Assembly: GCA_023255285.1 (NCBI GenBank) | Contig: JALRIY010000005.1 | Coordinates: forward strand, 1-27,220 | DNA from: Algoriphagus sp. | GTDB taxonomy: Bacteria; Bacteroidota; Bacteroidia; Cytophagales; Cyclobacteriaceae | DNA length: 27,220 nucleotides | Reading direction: 5' to 3' | In this document: positions 8,757 through 17,351 of the stretch, piece by piece | How positions within the stretch are numbered: the first letter of the stretch is position 1 | Layout of the letters: each line of letters opens with the position of its first letter | Program-made: the position numbers and the translations under genes | Notes under the pieces: model-generated | The model's input: only the letters and a program-made list of their open reading frames with translations | Databases searched by the model: none | What the model was told of the DNA's origin: nothing

Positions 8757-10055
8757 TTAAATTAATCCAAATAATCTAGGAAGAGCTAGCGTAATTTCTG
8801 GAAATATAACCAATAGCACCAAAGCCACGATCATTGCCAAAAAGAAAGGCAGCAGTGGCCTTAAAACCTGTGTTAAAGAAATTTTAGCAATGGACACCCC
8901 CACAAATAATAAGGAGCCCACAGGTGGTGTACACAATCCTATGCAAAGATTAACTACCATGATGATTCCAAAATGCACGGGATCCACCCCTACTTTAGTG
9001 ACCACAGGTAAAAAAATGGGAGTAAAAATCAAGACTGCAGGAGTAATATCCATGAACGTTCCGATAAACAATAAAATAAGGTTTATCACCAGTAAAATAA
9101 CCCACTTATTATCACTCAAAGTAAGCATGAAATCACTGATCAATTGGGGAATGTCTTCCGCAGACATTACCCAAGACATGCTCATTGAGGTACCAATTAA
9201 AAGCAATACTACGGCTGTAGTTTCAGACGACCGAACCAAAATACCAGGGAGTTCGGAAAGCTTTAATTCTCGATACAAAAATGAAAGTATCAAGGTGTAA
9301 ACTACTGCAATAGCCGAAGCTTCTGTTGCCGTAAATACTCCTGCAACAATACCTCCAATAACTAAAAAAAGTAAAAACAAACTTGGTAATGCTCTCCAGA
9401 ATGATTTAACCAAAAAAGAAAAACGGATTGACTCCCCTGGAGGTAAATTATTTTTTTTGATAAAAAACGCAGCACAAAGCATCAAAACCAAACCCAAGAG
9501 GAGTCCAGGCAGGTAACCCGCCACAAATAAGGCCGCGATGGAAACCCCACCACTAGCCAAAGAATAAATAATCAACACATTGGATGGAGGAATTACTAAT
9601 CCTGTAGTAGAGGCAGTGACATTAACAGCTACTCCAAGTGTTTTAGGATACCCCTCTTCATCCATTCGCTTTCCTAATATACTTCCAAGGGCAGATGCCG
9701 CCGCCGCTGCAGATCCAGCTATTGCGCCAAAAAGCATGGAAGCTATCACATTTACATACAATAAGCCACCAGGAAGTTTCCCCGTTAGGCCCTTTGCAAA
9801 ATCTATCAACCGATTTGCAATACCTCCCTTATTCATTATTTCTCCCGCCAATACAAAAAAGGGAATAGCCAATAAGGAGAAACTATCCAAACCGGTAGCC
9901 ATTCGCTGCGCAATAGTCGTAGCAGCAGGCAAAGCAGCAACCGTAACTATCAGTGTGAAAAAGCTCGATAAACCAAGACTCCATGCCACAGGCATCCCAA
10001 TTAGTAATAATACCAGAAAACTTAGAATCAAAATAAGTATGCTAATCCACTCCAT
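8757..10055 (-). CDS. dctM: TRAP transporter large permease (DctM family)
   Basis: The main membrane subunit of a tripartite ATP-independent periplasmic transporter, which uses an ion gradient to take in an organic acid delivered by the binding protein. It has 432 residues and about twelve hydrophobic segments, as usual for DctM. Family features include LLIGMPVAWSLG near the start, GEIMNKGGIANRLIDFAKGLTGKLPGGL (about 70-97), the TASTTGLVIPPSN motif and the C-terminal NLCIGLCTPPVG. It begins 2 bases after dctQ stops, the last gene of the coupled transporter set. The context with kdgK, eda, uxaA and uxaB makes a hexuronate the likely cargo; this is inference. Confidence 0.95.
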   Translation of the reverse strand: MEWISILILILSFLVLLLIGMPVAWSLGLSSFFTLIVTVAALPAATTIAQRMATGLDSFSLLAIPFFVLAGEIMNKGGIANRLIDFAKGLTGKLPGGLLYVNVIASMLFGAIAGSAAAAASALGSILGKRMDEEGYPKTLGVAVNVTASTTGLVIPPSNVLIIYSLASGGVSIAALFVAGYLPGLLLGLVLMLCAAFFIKKNNLPPGESIRFSFLVKSFWRALPSLFLLFLVIGGIVAGVFTATEASAIAVVYTLILSFLYRELKLSELPGILVRSSETTAVVLLLIGTSMSMSWVMSAEDIPQLISDFMLTLSDNKWVILLVINLILLFIGTFMDITPAVLIFTPIFLPVVTKVGVDPVHFGIIMVVNLCIGLCTPPVGSLLFVGVSIAKISLTQVLRPLLPFFLAMIVALVLLVIFPEITLALPRLFGLI

Positions 10056-10057
10056 GG

Positions 10058-10531
10058 CTACACTTTATTTTTTAATAATTCTGAAATATGAAACCCATGG
10101 TAAAAGACAACCAATAAGCCAGAAACAGGTACCACCCCATAAATCCAAGAAAGTGGAACTTGAAGGGTGGCAGATTTTTGTTGAAGCAATTGGCTAATAA
10201 ATACTAGATTTCCCCCTCCCCAAATCAATACCGCTAATCCGAAAAAAATAACCATCCCATGAATAAATAGCTGTAAGTTTCTCAGCTTTTTTCCTTGAAG
10301 TTTAGCCGTAAAGACATCAATTGCCAAATGCCCATTTTTTCCAGAAACATAAGCTGCACCCAAAAGTCCAAGCCATATCATACTGTATCTAGCCAATTCA
10401 TCTGTGAACGAACTTGGATCCCCAAGTACGTACCTGGAGAAGACTTGCCAAGTGACATTTAGTACCATCACCCCCATTAATAATGCTATACTGACCCTTA
10501 AAAATTGGTCTAATCCCTGCTTTAATTTCAT
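10058..10531 (-). CDS. dctQ: TRAP transporter small permease (DctQ family)
   Basis: A 157-residue protein with four hydrophobic segments, the normal topology of the small TRAP subunit that stays bound to DctM in the inner membrane. Typical traits are the opening helix followed by VLNVTWQVFSRYVLGDPSSFTDELARY and a conserved mid-chain LGAAYVSGKNGHLAIDV. Its start overlaps the stop of dctP by 4 bases (shared ATGA). It ends with TAG, one of several genes here that use TAG as an ordinary stop. Confidence 0.93.
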   Translation of the reverse strand: MKLKQGLDQFLRVSIALLMGVMVLNVTWQVFSRYVLGDPSSFTDELARYSMIWLGLLGAAYVSGKNGHLAIDVFTAKLQGKKLRNLQLFIHGMVIFFGLAVLIWGGGNLVFISQLLQQKSATLQVPLSWIYGVVPVSGLLVVFYHGFHISELLKNKV

Positions 10532-11517
10532 TCTTTCGCCTGTTGAATTCGTTGAATCAATGGTTCCAATTGAGGCTGCTCTTTGAAGACCAGCTCATAA
10601 ACACCCGAAACTTTTTCAAAAAAAGGTTCCTTTGCTGGGTAACTTATCTCAACTCCCGCTTTCATTACTTCCCGAAGTGCCTCCTCCACAGCCGCTTTCC
10701 AAAGTTCCTCTTGATAATCAGCAGATTCGTTAGCCGCCTCTTGCAACCAATTTTGTTCCTCCAAATTTAAACTTTCCCAAACTTTAGTACTTACAAGAAC
10801 CACGTCAGGTATGGCCGTATGCTCATCTATGGAATAATACTTGCACACTTCGTAATGTCTTGAATTATAAAAACTAGGGGGATTATTTTCTGCAGCATCT
10901 ACAATTCCTTGCTGCAATGCCGTATACAATTCCCCATAGGCCACAGGTGTAGGAGATCCTCCCATGCCACGTACCATATTAATAGCCATTTTGGACTCTT
11001 GAACCCGTATTTTCAGCCCGGCTAAATCTTCTGGATTGGTAATTGGCTTGGACTTCGTGTAAAAACTTCGCTTTCCAGCATCATAAAAACACAATCCTCG
11101 CAACCAAAATTTCTCGGTACTAACTAGTAATTCTTTCCCAATCTCCCCTTTTAGCACCTGATTCATATGGGCATCATCACGAAATAAGTAAGGCAAACCC
11201 AATACACTAATCTCGGGCGAAAAAGCTTCAAGAGAAGCTGCAGAAACTTTAGTCATTCCCAAACTTCCTATTTGTAGGAGTTCCACTAATTCTCTTTCCG
11301 TACCCAGCTGTTGATTGGGATAAACTTTAACTTTTATCCGTCCTCCTGATTTTTCTTCCAATCGTTGTCCTAAAAAGACCATCGCGTTGTGAACGGGATG
11401 CGCCACCACTTGGGCATGTCCCATCTTGATGACTTTTACATTTGTATCCAATTGGCAACCCCCAAGAGCTAAAATCAACGCAAGGAAAACAAAAATATTT
11501 CTTCTAGACATCTGCAT
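10528..11517 (-). CDS. dctP: TRAP transporter substrate-binding lipoprotein (DctP family)
   Basis: The periplasmic binding component. It has 329 residues; the signal sequence ends in a lipobox (ALGGC), so it should be a lipoprotein tethered to the membrane, which is less usual than free DctP proteins. The family landmarks are present: VYPNQQLGTERELVELLQIG (about 60-80), LKIRVQES with the Arg that binds the ligand carboxylate, and ALQQGIVDAAENNPPSF. TRAP binding proteins of this type include many that bind D-glucuronate or D-galacturonate, which suits the neighbouring genes; the exact sugar acid cannot be read. The ATG at 11517 shares one base with the eda stop; ATG at 11511 is a possible alternative. 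Confidence 0.94.
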   Translation of the reverse strand: MQMSRRNIFVFLALILALGGCQLDTNVKVIKMGHAQVVAHPVHNAMVFLGQRLEEKSGGRIKVKVYPNQQLGTERELVELLQIGSLGMTKVSAASLEAFSPEISVLGLPYLFRDDAHMNQVLKGEIGKELLVSTEKFWLRGLCFYDAGKRSFYTKSKPITNPEDLAGLKIRVQESKMAINMVRGMGGSPTPVAYGELYTALQQGIVDAAENNPPSFYNSRHYEVCKYYSIDEHTAIPDVVLVSTKVWESLNLEEQNWLQEAANESADYQEELWKAAVEEALREVMKAGVEISYPAKEPFFEKVSGVYELVFKEQPQLEPLIQRIQQAKE

Positions 11518-12185
11518 TAGGTAAGGTTTCGTAAGGATGCAATTTGTGCCATTACCAGTGCAATGGTCTCACTGATTTTTGAATAATTGCCAGCGGCAAT
11601 ATCTTCTTTTCGAAATAACTGGGAACCCATACCCACACATAGGGCACCTGCATCAAACCAACTTTTAATACTAGGCAGCGTAGGTTCCACCCCTCCAGTT
11701 GGAATCAATTCTATTTTGGGCATCACTGCATGTACAGCGGATATAAATGAAGGAGTCAATAAATTGGCAGGATACATCTTGACCAGCTCTGCCCCAAGTT
11801 CTTGTGCAAAAAAGATTTCCGAAACGGTTCCACAACCGGGAATCCAAGGAACCCCCACTTCTGCACAATACTTTCCTAAGGCAGGATTCATCACGGGAGC
11901 CACGATAAATTCTGCACCCATTCCCAAAAATAGTTCAGCCTCTTCAGGATGGTAAATGGTACCCACACCCAGATACATTCCAGGGAGTTGGCCAACCAGC
12001 TCCTTGACTTTTGGGAAAATAGTCTTAACCTCTTTTCCTCTATTAACCATCTCAATAACGCGAACACCTCCTTCGTAGGCTGCTTTCACTAACTCCAAAC
12101 ATACCTGTTCATCCGGATGGAAAAATATTGGCATCATACCTCCTGCATGCATGCGCTGAATAAATGGACTTGGATTTCGTATCAT
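11517..12185 (-). CDS. eda: 2-dehydro-3-deoxy-phosphogluconate (KDPG) aldolase
   Basis: A class I aldolase that splits KDPG into pyruvate and glyceraldehyde 3-phosphate, the last step of hexuronate breakdown. The 222-residue product has the Schiff-base lysine K136 in ELVKMYPAN, and the Glu and Arg of VIEMVNRG match the catalytic Glu/Arg pair of Eda (EVTLR in E. coli). LIPTGGVEPTLPSIKSW is the phosphate-binding region. The family also has 4-hydroxy-2-oxoglutarate aldolase activity. It overlaps kdgK by 4 bases (ATGA) and touches dctP by one, so the five genes kdgK-eda-dctP-dctQ-dctM should form a single coupled transcript. Confidence 0.95.
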   Translation of the reverse strand: MIRNPSPFIQRMHAGGMMPIFFHPDEQVCLELVKAAYEGGVRVIEMVNRGKEVKTIFPKVKELVGQLPGMYLGVGTIYHPEEAELFLGMGAEFIVAPVMNPALGKYCAEVGVPWIPGCGTVSEIFFAQELGAELVKMYPANLLTPSFISAVHAVMPKIELIPTGGVEPTLPSIKSWFDAGALCVGMGSQLFRKEDIAAGNYSKISETIALVMAQIASLRNLT

Positions 12186-13174
12186 CTTTTTATTTTTCCA
12201 GATCCTCCTCCGTCCATTAATTCTTTAACTTCTTGAAGGGAGCAGGTAAGTACATCTCCTGGAACACTGTGTTTCATTACTCCGGAAGCCATAGCAAATT
12301 CAATGGCTTCTTTTGGTTTGAAATGAAGCAAACCATAAATCAATCCAGCAGCAAAGGCATCACCAGTTCCTACCCGATCTACAATATGCGTCATTTCATA
12401 GCTTCTGGAGGAAAACACCTTTTTAGAAGTATGTAAACTAGCTGAAATCCCATTGGCAGAAGAGCTATGAGAAACCCGATCTGTCTTCACCAAATATTCA
12501 CAGGCAGGAAAGCGACTAAAAACTTTGCGCTTGGCTTCTAAAAAACTCCCGAATTCCTCCTTTAAACATTGTTTGAAATCTCGAGTTCCTGCTATCATTA
12601 CCTGCGTCAACTCCATCAGCTGAGGCATCACTTCATGAGGCGCTTTCCCGTAATTCCACAGGTTACTTCGGTAGTTTAAGTCTCCAAAAACACGAATTTT
12701 TCGTGCATTGGCTTCTTGAAGCAGGTGCAAAGTCAATTGAGCAGCTTCCTCTGATATAGCTGGTGAAATCCCTGACCAATGTACGCAGGAGACTCCATCT
12801 AAAAGTCGATCCCAATCCAAACCTTCTCCTGTAAATTTGGAAAAAGCGGAATCTGTTCGATCATAAATTATCTGTGAACTCCGCTGCATAGCGCCGTTTT
12901 CAAGAAAATAGACCCCCATCCTGCCTGGTAAAAAGGAGATGAATTGTGTATCTATTCCATATTTACGGAGTTTTCCTGATGCAGCCCACCCGATTTCATG
13001 ATCTGGGAAGGCAGTTAAATGGCTCACATGGGCACCCCAATAAGCAAGTGCAGCTCCTACATTAGCCTCAGAACCACCAAATTCGACTTCTAGTTGGCCG
13101 GCTTGAAAAAAACGCTGATTGCCCGGTGGGCTAAGCCGAAGCATCACTTCACCAATTGTAACTATTTTCTTCAT
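12182..13174 (-). CDS. kdgK: 2-dehydro-3-deoxygluconate (KDG) kinase, PfkB family
   Basis: Phosphorylates KDG to KDPG with ATP in the cytoplasm. The 330-residue product has PfkB signature 1-type sequence VEFGGSEANVGAALAYWG near residue 30 and signature 2 DRVGTGDAFAAGLIYG with the catalytic base Asp272. The opening (IGEVMLRLSPPGNQRF) is characteristic of KDG kinases rather than fructokinase or ribokinase. It is the first gene of the leftward operon. It is divergent from uxaA with only 44 bases between the starts, so both promoters must sit in, or extend out of, this short gap. A better -10/-7 match was not found. Confidence 0.93.
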   Translation of the reverse strand: MKKIVTIGEVMLRLSPPGNQRFFQAGQLEVEFGGSEANVGAALAYWGAHVSHLTAFPDHEIGWAASGKLRKYGIDTQFISFLPGRMGVYFLENGAMQRSSQIIYDRTDSAFSKFTGEGLDWDRLLDGVSCVHWSGISPAISEEAAQLTLHLLQEANARKIRVFGDLNYRSNLWNYGKAPHEVMPQLMELTQVMIAGTRDFKQCLKEEFGSFLEAKRKVFSRFPACEYLVKTDRVSHSSSANGISASLHTSKKVFSSRSYEMTHIVDRVGTGDAFAAGLIYGLLHFKPKEAIEFAMASGVMKHSVPGDVLTCSLQEVKELMDGGGSGKIKR

Positions 13175-13218
13175 AGAAGAAGGTATTTTTTCTAATTTGC
13201 CGAAAATAGGGAATAATT

Positions 13219-14844
13219 ATGAATTATAGTAACGCTTTACTGCTAGATTCTTTGGATAATGTGGCCGTGGCATTAATTGACCTCAAACCGGGCGAAGAGG
13301 TACAAATTGGCACCGAAAAAATCCAACTCATCGATTTTATTCCTGCGAAACATAAATTTTCTCTTCAAGACCTTAAAGCAGGAAATGATATTTTTATGTA
13401 TGGTACGATTGTAGCAGAAGTGACGCAGAAAATCAAAAAAGGTGCTGCACTTACCTTAATGAACATCCAACATAAAACCAGTAACTATCAACTACCTATT
13501 GCCAGTTCTCTGAAAAAAGAAATTAATACAGATGCCTGGAAAGAGAAAACATTTTTAGGGTACCATCGATCGGATGGACAAGTAGGCACAGCCAATTATT
13601 GGTTGGTCTTGCCCTTGGTGTTTTGTGAGAACACCAATATTAAACTTTTGCAAGAAGCTTTTGAAAACGCCTTAGGTTTTGGTGTTCCAAATCCATACGA
13701 ACAACAAATTAACCAATTGCTCGCTGGAAATGAGGAGGCTACCCTTGTCGCAAAACAGGCACCAGCTACTTTGAGGCAACACCTATTCCCCAATGTGGAC
13801 GGCATCCGATTTTTAACGCATACTCTTGGATGTGGAGGCACTAGAGACGATGCTTCCAGTCTCTGTGGATTGCTAGCTGGATACATTCACCATCCAAACG
13901 TGGCTGGGGCCACTGTGCTCAGCCTTGGCTGTCAAAATGCACAAGTAGCACTTCTACAGGAGAAACTTGCCGCCTTAGGCTGTAAAAAACCCGTCTTTAT
14001 TTGTGAGCAACAGCAGGAAGGAACAACACATGCATTGCTATCCAAAGCGGTGGTGAAAACTATGGAAGGCCTCAAGCTCGCCAATGAATACGAACGAAAA
14101 CCTGCCCCCTTGAATAAGTTAGTAGTTGGTTTGGAATGCGGAGGCTCAGATGGCTTCTCAGGAATATCAGCAAATCCTACACTTGGTTATGTTTCTGATC
14201 AAATAGTGGCATTGGGAGGTACAGCTATCTTAGCAGAATTTCCCGAACTGTGTGGTGCAGAACAAGACCTATTAAATCGTTGTCAAACCAAAGAGATGGC
14301 CAAACGATTTATACAACTCATGGAAACCTACCATGCAAGTGCCCGTCGTGTAGGCAGTGGGTTTGACAAAAACCCTAGCCCTGGAAACATAAAAGATGGC
14401 TTACTTACCGACGGAATAAAATCTTGTGGGGCAGCAAAAAAAGGAGGCACTTCCCCTATTTCAGATGTCTTGGATTACCCTGAATACATCAAAAATTCAG
14501 GCCTTAACCTCCTTTGTACCCCAGGAAATGATGTAGAAAGTACGACCGCATTGGCAGGGAGTGGAGCCAACCTGATCTTGTTTACGACAGGATTAGGAAC
14601 TCCTACTGGAAATCCCATCAGTCCGGTAATCAAGGTCTCTTCCAACAGCAGCTTATCGCAGAGGATGCCAGATATCATAGATTTTAATGCAGGAACTATC
14701 ATTTCAGGTGAGGATAGCCTGCATTCGGCAGGAGAAAAGTTGATGGAGCTTCTAGTTGAGGTTGCAAGCGGAACCATTCAAACTAAGGCTGATTTGAATC
14801 GGAACTTTGATTTTATTCCTTGGAAAAGAGGAGTATCTCTTTAA
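13219..14844 (+). CDS. uxaA: Altronate dehydratase
   Basis: Dehydrates D-altronate to KDG using an iron centre. The 541-residue protein has an N-terminal SAF domain (about residues 10-95, KHKFSLQDLKAGNDIFMYG) and the large catalytic part with VGLECGGSDGFSGISANP and CTPGNDVESTTALAGSGAN, then FTTGLGTPTGNPI. E. coli UxaA is about 495 residues and the galactarate enzyme GarD is about 523 and shares the fold. UxaA is chosen because the next gene on this strand is uxaB and the operon opposite carries KDG kinase. It is slightly longer than E. coli UxaA, mainly at the N-terminal part. It is monocistronic or coupled to uxaB past the antisense DUF1330 gene. Confidence 0.93.
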   Translation: MNYSNALLLDSLDNVAVALIDLKPGEEVQIGTEKIQLIDFIPAKHKFSLQDLKAGNDIFMYGTIVAEVTQKIKKGAALTLMNIQHKTSNYQLPIASSLKKEINTDAWKEKTFLGYHRSDGQVGTANYWLVLPLVFCENTNIKLLQEAFENALGFGVPNPYEQQINQLLAGNEEATLVAKQAPATLRQHLFPNVDGIRFLTHTLGCGGTRDDASSLCGLLAGYIHHPNVAGATVLSLGCQNAQVALLQEKLAALGCKKPVFICEQQQEGTTHALLSKAVVKTMEGLKLANEYERKPAPLNKLVVGLECGGSDGFSGISANPTLGYVSDQIVALGGTAILAEFPELCGAEQDLLNRCQTKEMAKRFIQLMETYHASARRVGSGFDKNPSPGNIKDGLLTDGIKSCGAAKKGGTSPISDVLDYPEYIKNSGLNLLCTPGNDVESTTALAGSGANLILFTTGLGTPTGNPISPVIKVSSNSSLSQRMPDIIDFNAGTIISGEDSLHSAGEKLMELLVEVASGTIQTKADLNRNFDFIPWKRGVSL

Positions 14845-14873
14845 TAAATACCTTGGACCAAAATGGATTCTTG

Positions 14874-15158
14874 TCAGTCACCTATCAACAAGAACCTTGC
14901 AGATGCAGCACCATCACGAACCTGCTTTGCCTCTTGGTATTCAGGAGAATGGTACCAAGCAAGAGCTCTTTCTTTTGATGGAAACTCCAAAATTACCAAA
15001 CGATCATGATTCCAACTTCCTTCCAAGGCTTTTACTGGCAACCCCCTTACCAAGAATTTTCCTTCGAAGGGAAGCAAACTTGTAGGCGTCATTTTCTTGT
15101 ATTCTTCGTATACTTCAGGAGAATGAATAGCTACTTCAACAAGCATGTAGGCAGGCAT
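14874..15158 (-). CDS. DUF1330 domain protein
   Basis: A 94-residue protein of the DUF1330 family (dimeric ferredoxin-like alpha/beta fold). The whole chain fits the domain: it opens with MPAYMLVEVAIHSPE, has FEGKFLVRG in the middle, and ends with VILEFPSKERALAWYHSPEY and a C-terminal RFLLIGD. The family is widespread and uncharacterised; relatives in the same fold include small isomerases and monooxygenase-like proteins. It lies on the opposite strand between uxaA and uxaB, 29 bases from the uxaA stop and 46 bases from the uxaB start. A role in the uronate pathway is possible only by position. Start ATG at 15158. Confidence 0.85.
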   Translation of the reverse strand: MPAYMLVEVAIHSPEVYEEYKKMTPTSLLPFEGKFLVRGLPVKALEGSWNHDRLVILEFPSKERALAWYHSPEYQEAKQVRDGAASARFLLIGD

Positions 15159-15204
15159 AATTATATTTAGTTGATTTAGTAAGGCAAACTAACAGTTCCT
15201 AAGC

Positions 15205-16509
15205 ATGGAAACCATACATATTTTACAATTTGGTACAGGAAATTTTCTTCGCGGATTTATTGAACCTCTTGTGGAGGAAGTAAATCAAAAAGGAAAATCA
15301 CTACACGTATGCCTTGTACAAAGTACACAAGGCAGTACATTGGAAGCGCTGCGAAGCCAAAATTTTCAGTATTCCTTGCACCTGACCGGTATTGACCAAG
15401 GGGAGGTAATGGAACAATCCCAAAAAATAACTTGCATTAAGGATGGACTTTCTCTATCCCAAGAGTATGATAAATTTCTTTCATTAGCCTTACAGCCTGA
15501 ATTGAAATGGGTTATTTCTAACGTCACAGAAGCTGGTATCGCCTGGCAAAATGAAGGCTCAAAAAACCAAAACGCAGTATCCTTTGGAGGACGATTAACC
15601 CAGTGGTTACATTGGAGATATACCTATGCTCCAAGTCTAATGACCACAATTCTTCCTTGTGAACTAGTGCCGAGCAACGGCAAATTTCTGGAAGAAATCA
15701 TTCGAAAACATGCGCTTGCTTGGGACCTCGGTGCTGAATTTTTGGCTTGGCTTACTACCCATTGCCGATTTTTCAACACCCTTGTAGATCGTATCGTGCC
15801 TGGGTTTCCAAGTAATTTCAAAGAAATACAAACCCCAAATGCGGTGCAGGCAGAACCTTACCTCTTTTGGGGTATTGAAGGGTCTCTCACAGATGCGGAA
15901 GAAATCCCCTTCGCTAGCTGCAAAGGTGTGGTGGTGACCGAATCACTACTTCCTTATGCACAACGAAAAATCAGTATTTTGAATGGACTCCATACCTACC
16001 TGGCAGCTGTAGGAATGTTAAAAGGAATTCAAACTGTTCAGGAATATGTACAGGACTCCAGTAGATTAATAGAAATAAATCAATTACTCGAGCAAGAGAT
16101 TTTTCCCTATTTAAATCAACCCTTGGAATCTCTTCAAGGATACGGTTTTGAGATTATTGAACGATTCAAAAATCCATACCTAGCGCATGCCCTTTTGTCA
16201 ATTTCATTGCAATCAATTTCCAAATTTAGAAGTCGCCTACTCCCAATCTGCCTACACTACAGCGAGGAAAACGGGAAATTACCTCCAAAAATATCCAAGG
16301 GATTGGTCGCCTTACTACTTTGTCATTTGCGCTTTTTTGATCAAATGAAAGATTCTGAAGAGACGAAAAAGTATTTTGAGCATCTCAAAAAAAGTACCGA
16401 TTCTGAACTAAAGAAAATCATCTGCGCAGGAAAAGAGTTGTACAACTTGATGGATGAGTCATCTTTGACTTCGGCGTACGACGAACTAATGAAGGAGCTG
16501 TCTTCCTAA
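15205..16509 (+). CDS. uxaB: Tagaturonate reductase (altronate oxidoreductase)
   Basis: Reduces D-tagaturonate to D-altronate with NADH, a mannitol dehydrogenase-family enzyme. The 434-residue protein starts with the nucleotide-binding motif ILQFGTGNFLRGF (residues 5-17) and has WVISNVTEAGIAW (about 110-122) and RKISILNGLHTYLA, the conserved Lys/Asn/His active-site segment of the family. It is about 50 residues shorter than E. coli UxaB (483), as is usual in Bacteroidota. Its stop overlaps the stop of the convergent tolC gene by 4 bases, so the two transcripts would overlap without a hairpin terminator between them. Fructuronate reductase (UxuB) is related, but the uxaA neighbour favours UxaB. 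Confidence 0.92.
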   Translation: METIHILQFGTGNFLRGFIEPLVEEVNQKGKSLHVCLVQSTQGSTLEALRSQNFQYSLHLTGIDQGEVMEQSQKITCIKDGLSLSQEYDKFLSLALQPELKWVISNVTEAGIAWQNEGSKNQNAVSFGGRLTQWLHWRYTYAPSLMTTILPCELVPSNGKFLEEIIRKHALAWDLGAEFLAWLTTHCRFFNTLVDRIVPGFPSNFKEIQTPNAVQAEPYLFWGIEGSLTDAEEIPFASCKGVVVTESLLPYAQRKISILNGLHTYLAAVGMLKGIQTVQEYVQDSSRLIEINQLLEQEIFPYLNQPLESLQGYGFEIIERFKNPYLAHALLSISLQSISKFRSRLLPICLHYSEENGKLPPKISKGLVALLLCHLRFFDQMKDSEETKKYFEHLKKSTDSELKKIICAGKELYNLMDESSLTSAYDELMKELSS

Positions 16510-17351
16510 TCAGCCAAAAATCCCAAACCTGCTGCAAACCTTGCTTTCGCATAGGCGATGTAAAGTTTGGCTGATAAATCATTTAGAGTGAGTCGGGAAT
16601 CAAAAGCGGCTACTTCTCGGGCATTGACCAAAAACAAGCTACTTTCTCCTATCTCAAAACGTCGCGTCTCTCCAGTAAGTAAGGCTTCTAAACTTCTCAC
16701 ATTTTCTGCAAGCGTGCGCACCTGTTCATTCAATACCCTCCAGGAATTGAGTTCAGTCTCTAACTTCGTTCTGAGCTGCTGCTCTTTCAAATTTCTACCT
16801 ATTTGCTTGATCTCTATCTTAGCTTTGGTACTGCCCAAGTCTCCACGAGTTTTGCGTAATAATAAAGGTGTATAGACAGACACTCCCCATTTATAATTAT
16901 TTTCAAATAAGGGTGATAGCTGAGCGTCAGCAATAGTTTCAGTAAGAAAGTTATACTTAAGCTTGACTACTGGAAGTAATTCTTGTGTTTTTAAACGCTT
17001 CTCCACATTCAAACTTGCCAAATCAAAATCAGTGAGAAGCAACTCAGGATGTCTTCCTACTTGGGTTCGTAAGTCTTCCACCTCCGGAGTCACATTCAAA
17101 AATTGAGAAAGAGGTTGAGGAATTACGTCTTCATCCAACAGCATAGGTGAACCTGATTCATCCCAAAGAAAGGTATTGATCACTTGTGTATTCTCAAAAA
17201 AGGTATTCTCCGCAAGTTGCAATCTGTATTGACGGTTAAGCAGTTGTGACAGAGCTTCTATGGTATCAATGGCCGCTTGATCTCCAAGTTCATAGCTTCT
17301 CCTAACTCCTTCAAATCGAATTTTTGCTAGCCTGACTCCTTCTTCAAGCAC
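16506..17351 (-). CDS. C-terminal TolC fragment after the internal TAG
   Basis: The in-frame continuation directly after the TAG; it could begin at the adjoining GTG (17351) and give 281 residues. It contains the coiled-coil half (VRLAKIRFEGVRRSYELGD, EQQLRTKLETELNSWRVLNEQVRTLAENVRSLEALL) of the TolC repeat. It has no signal peptide, so if started internally it would stay in the cytoplasm and be useless as a channel. Restart at this GTG is a computational possibility only. Confidence 0.55.
   Translation of the reverse strand: MLEEGVRLAKIRFEGVRRSYELGDQAAIDTIEALSQLLNRQYRLQLAENTFFENTQVINTFLWDESGSPMLLDEDVIPQPLSQFLNVTPEVEDLRTQVGRHPELLLTDFDLASLNVEKRLKTQELLPVVKLKYNFLTETIADAQLSPLFENNYKWGVSVYTPLLLRKTRGDLGSTKAKIEIKQIGRNLKEQQLRTKLETELNSWRVLNEQVRTLAENVRSLEALLTGETRRFEIGESSLFLVNAREVAAFDSRLTLNDLSAKLYIAYAKARFAAGLGFLAD

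Noticed and set aside
8733..8766. AT-rich inverted repeat ATTAATTT...AAATTAAT near the dctM stop
   Set aside because: Eighteen-base spacing, pure A/T and no T-run after a stable stem make a terminator or operator unconvincing.
8890..9300. Plus-strand 136-residue open frame opposite dctM
   Set aside because: Shadow of the dctM reading frame; no domain or signal seen.
9580..10197. Plus-strand 205-residue open frame opposite dctM and dctQ
   Set aside because: It lies antisense to two clear TRAP genes, has no recognised domain or start context, and its composition follows the reverse complement of hydrophobic codons.
15167..15192. Inverted repeat TTAGTT...AACTAA between DUF1330 and uxaB
   Set aside because: Only six bases, 14 apart and AT-rich; expected by chance in such sequence.
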